The notes beneath the pieces are model-generated. The model had not been told where the DNA came from and did not search any database. It saw only the letters and a program-made list of their open reading frames with translations. A DNA stretch of 8,179 nucleotides, from the NCBI GenBank assembly GCA_937982515.1, contig CALJMB010000256.1, positions 1 to 8,179 of the forward strand, in the 5' to 3' direction. This DNA comes from an uncultured Balneolaceae bacterium. Lineage in GTDB: Bacteria; Bacteroidota; Rhodothermia; Balneolales; Balneolaceae. The position numbers and the translations under genes are program-made. Below, piece after piece: positions 7,218 to 8,179 of the stretch (within the stretch, counting starts at the first letter, position 1; each line of letters begins with the position of its first letter).

Positions 7218-7245
7218 ATTGAGAGATTGAGAGATTGAGGGATTG
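7218..7245. repeat. ATTGAGAG tandem repeat just after argJ
   Basis: Two perfect ATTGAGAG units (7218-7225, 7226-7233) are followed by ATTGAGGG (7234-7241) and a partial ATTG. The array begins two bases after the argJ stop codon (TGA 7213-7215). It has no coding role that I can see and no hairpin potential. It is probably a microsatellite-like intergenic repeat. Confidence 0.8.
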
Positions 7246-7281
7246 TTTGGGATGGTAGGTGCAGATGGATGGATAAGCTTT

Positions 7282-7328
7282 CTGCTTTGTAAACTGTTTT
7301 TGTTATATTTTGTATAACAGTTAAGCAG
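7282..7328. repeat. Interrupted inverted repeat upstream of the 7348 gene
   Basis: A tight hairpin TGTTATA-TTTTG-TATAACA lies at 7301-7319. It is nested in outer pairs: AACTGTT (7292-7298) with AACAGTT (7316-7322), sharing bases with the hairpin, and CTGCTT (7282-7287) with AAGCAG (7323-7328). The right arm reads as one continuous 16-base sequence, while the left arm carries two 4-5 base insertions. The AT-rich centre could be part of the promoter of the following gene, or an operator. Intrinsic termination of the arg transcript is less likely because no T-run follows. Confidence 0.5.
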
Positions 7329-7347
7329 TAAGTAACAGAAACTATCC

Positions 7348-7788
7348 TTGCAGAACAACGCTCCTGAATACATACTGGCGGTAGGAATTATCTTCATCCT
7401 GCTTTTAGGGGTGGTTGATATAGGTATGGCGCAGGAACGTGACACGACTAAAACAGAAAGGCCCATCCGCAGCCGGCCTTTGTTATTTGAAATGGAAGGG
7501 CATAGCGAGCGTTCGGTAAACAACATCCCTTTGCCATCTTCCGGTGTATACAAGGTGCCCGAAGAGACGAAATACTACAAACCGCCCTTTATGGGCCAGC
7601 ATTATCTGGATATGGCAGTAGAAGCCTACCGGGAGGAGCAACGCGATAAGCTAGGGCTGAACAAGCTTTTCAGATTCATGAACATGCTGGCCCCATATGT
7701 CTACAACCAATTCGAGTTCGGAGTCTACCAGATTGAAAACCTGCCAATAGTAGACCGGGACAATCCGCTCTTAAAACCGGATCAGTAG
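7348..7788 (+). CDS. Small protein of unknown function with hydrophobic N-terminus, probably exported
   Basis: I do not recognise the family. The product has 146 residues if translation starts at the TTG at 7348. A stop lies at 7333-7335 and no ATG occurs between it and the hydrophobic stretch, so TTG is the only usual start there; the next is GTG at 7411-7413 inside the stretch, or ATG 7423-7425 at its end. Residues 9-24 (ILAVGIIFILLLGVVD) are strongly hydrophobic and end in GMA-QERD, a plausible signal peptidase I site after Ala28. The preceding residues lack the usual positive charge and include a glutamate, which is atypical for a signal peptide. The mature part is charged and hydrophilic, with a basic patch (RDTTKTERPIRSRP, 31-44), a proline/tyrosine-rich middle (VYKVPEETKYYKPPFMG) and an aromatic end (APYVYNQFEFGVYQIENLP, 115-133). 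Spacing from argJ is 132 bp with repeats between, so it is probably a separate unit. Codon use looks like that of its neighbours. Confidence 0.6.
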   Translation: MQNNAPEYILAVGIIFILLLGVVDIGMAQERDTTKTERPIRSRPLLFEMEGHSERSVNNIPLPSSGVYKVPEETKYYKPPFMGQHYLDMAVEAYREEQRDKLGLNKLFRFMNMLAPYVYNQFEFGVYQIENLPIVDRDNPLLKPDQ

Positions 7789-7814
7789 AGAAAGTAGAAA
7801 GTAGAAAGTAGAAA
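7785..7814. repeat. GTAGAAA tandem repeat at the stop of the 7348 gene
   Basis: Three perfect GTAGAAA units (7794-7814) follow an imperfect first unit GTAGAGAAA (7785-7793), whose TAG is the stop codon of the preceding gene. The repeat ends exactly where the GC-rich block begins. Confidence 0.8.
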
Positions 7815-7865
7815 CGCGCTGCGTTCCAGGCCAGGCGTCTCCCCGGCAGGTGCGATCGATTGTTG

Positions 7866-7885
7866 GGGCGTACCACGGTACGCCC
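7866..7885. repeat. Hairpin GGGCGTACC-AC-GGTACGCCC
   Basis: Two perfectly complementary 9-base arms are separated by two bases. It lies within the GC-rich repeat mosaic and could fold as DNA cruciform or RNA hairpin. No T-run follows it, so it is not a standard terminator. Confidence 0.8.
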
Positions 7886-7914
7886 GGGAACGTGCCGCGT
7901 TCTGCGCAAGGCTC

Positions 7915-7941
7915 TAATGGCGCGAGCGTCCGCTCGTGCCC
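7915..7941. repeat. Hairpin-forming direct repeat, copy 1
   Basis: A 27-base phrase starting TAATGGCG and ending GCTCGTGCCC, matched by copy 2 at 8116-8142 with one difference (C7923 versus T8124). It contains the stem GGCGCGAGCG (7919-7928), a TC turn, and CGCTCGTGCC (7931-7940), which pairs throughout with one G-T wobble. Confidence 0.85.
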
Positions 7942-7997
7942 CTTCCGGTACAGGGAGGAGTGGGCGAAAACAAGCCGCACCCCGCGCCAGGCGTCTC

Positions 7998-8017
7998 TCC
8001 CGACAGGCCTGTCGGGA
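7998..8017. repeat. Perfect 20-bp palindrome
   Basis: TCCCGACAGGCCTGTCGGGA is exactly self-complementary with no loop. It directly follows the second GGCGTCTC motif. The first copy of that motif is followed by the related half CCCGGCAGG (7842-7850) without the second arm, so the palindrome looks like a duplicated and inverted form of the same phrase. Confidence 0.85.
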
Positions 8018-8052
8018 AGGGGAACAAGGGGTGAGTTCGGCGGGGCAGGGAA

Positions 8053-8095
8053 CAGTGGGCAGTGGGCAGTGGCAGTGGCAGTGGGCAGTGGGCAG
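8053..8095. repeat. CAGTGGG/CAGTGG tandem array
   Basis: Six units run in register with lengths 7-7-6-6-7-7 (CAGTGGG twice, CAGTGG twice, CAGTGGG twice), followed by CAG. The unit-length pattern is symmetric. It is a short variable-number type repeat in non-coding DNA. Confidence 0.85.
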
Positions 8096-8115
8096 GATCC
8101 GGGGAGACGGGGATT

Positions 8116-8142
8116 TAATGGCGTGAGCGTCCGCTCGTGCCC
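8116..8142. repeat. Hairpin-forming direct repeat, copy 2
   Basis: Matches copy 1 (7915-7941) at 26 of 27 positions. The T at 8124 disrupts one stem pair, so the hairpin GGCGTGAGCG-TC-CGCTCGTGCC is slightly weaker than in copy 1. It is again followed, 22 bases later, by a GGCGTCTC motif (8165-8172). Confidence 0.85.
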
Positions 8143-8179
8143 GGGGATGCTGCCTTCTTCGCACGGCGTCTCCCTGTCA

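Larger units (their letters stand above)
7789..8179. other. Gene-free GC-rich repeat mosaic at the right end
   Basis: No reading frame here looks like protein: the frames that stay open are low-complexity translations of GC-rich repeats. The DNA is built from short repeated phrases. GGCGTCTC occurs at 7834-7841, 7990-7997 and 8165-8172. It alternates with a 27-base hairpin-forming phrase at 7915-7941 and 8116-8142. There are also a 20-bp GTACC hairpin, a 20-bp perfect palindrome and a CAGTGGG tandem array. The composition differs sharply from the coding region. It resembles accumulated interspersed palindromic repeats, with no transposase nearby. Confidence 0.75.

Noticed and set aside
7261..7300. 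Intrinsic terminator after argJ (GCAGA with TCTGC, then T-rich sequence)
   Set aside because: The stem is only 5 bp with a 15-base loop, and no clean T-run follows.
7915..8142. Possible CRISPR array
   Set aside because: There are only two copies of the 27-base repeat, 201 bp apart, and the intervening DNA is itself repetitive, with no regular spacers and no cas genes.
7676..8164. Reverse-strand open frame of 162 codons across the right-end repeat block
   Set aside because: Its translation is arginine/proline/cysteine-rich and repetitive, derived from GC-rich repeats, and it runs into the 3' end of the 7348 gene. There is no sign of protein selection.

Overview
The window looks like ordinary chromosome from a Bacteroidota-type bacterium, perhaps the Balneolota/Rhodothermota side of that group. 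This is inference. Most start codons are preceded by A-rich sequence with no Shine-Dalgarno motif, and intergenic spaces are full of short inverted and tandem repeats. The enzymes are clear family members, but I cannot name a species.

Layout: 1-353 is non-coding leader with AT-rich inverted motifs. 354-2364 holds two surface-polysaccharide genes, a GT4-type glycosyltransferase followed by a membrane phosphoglycosyl transferase that would load the first sugar-phosphate onto undecaprenyl phosphate. A perfect 18-bp inverted repeat follows the second stop codon. 2440-2773 is an intergenic stretch with a cluster of GC-rich hairpins. 2774-7215 is an arginine (ornithine) biosynthesis cluster in the order argB-argD-argC-argJ, all on the + strand. 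7348-7788 is an unrecognised small gene with a hydrophobic N-terminus. 7789-8179 has no gene and is a GC-rich mosaic of short repeats.

The four arg genes together encode the acetylated route from glutamate to ornithine. ArgJ moves an acetyl group from N-acetylornithine to glutamate, ArgB phosphorylates N-acetylglutamate, ArgC reduces the acyl phosphate to the semialdehyde, and ArgD transaminates it to N-acetylornithine, which returns to ArgJ. ArgJ therefore implies the acetyl-recycling pathway. argA, argE, argF, argG and argH are not in the window.

The most notable anomaly is at the 5' end of argB. The conserved first strand (IKYGGNA, with the catalytic lysine) is encoded in frame upstream of the first in-frame ATG, yet that upstream frame has no ATG, GTG, TTG or CTG. 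A good ATG lies at 2774 but one base out of register. This suggests a one-base indel (real or assembly error) or a non-canonical start. I found no defence system, mobile element with a transposase, CRISPR array or RNA gene. Apart from this anomaly, the unexplained material is the repeat-rich intergenic DNA and the unknown gene at 7348.
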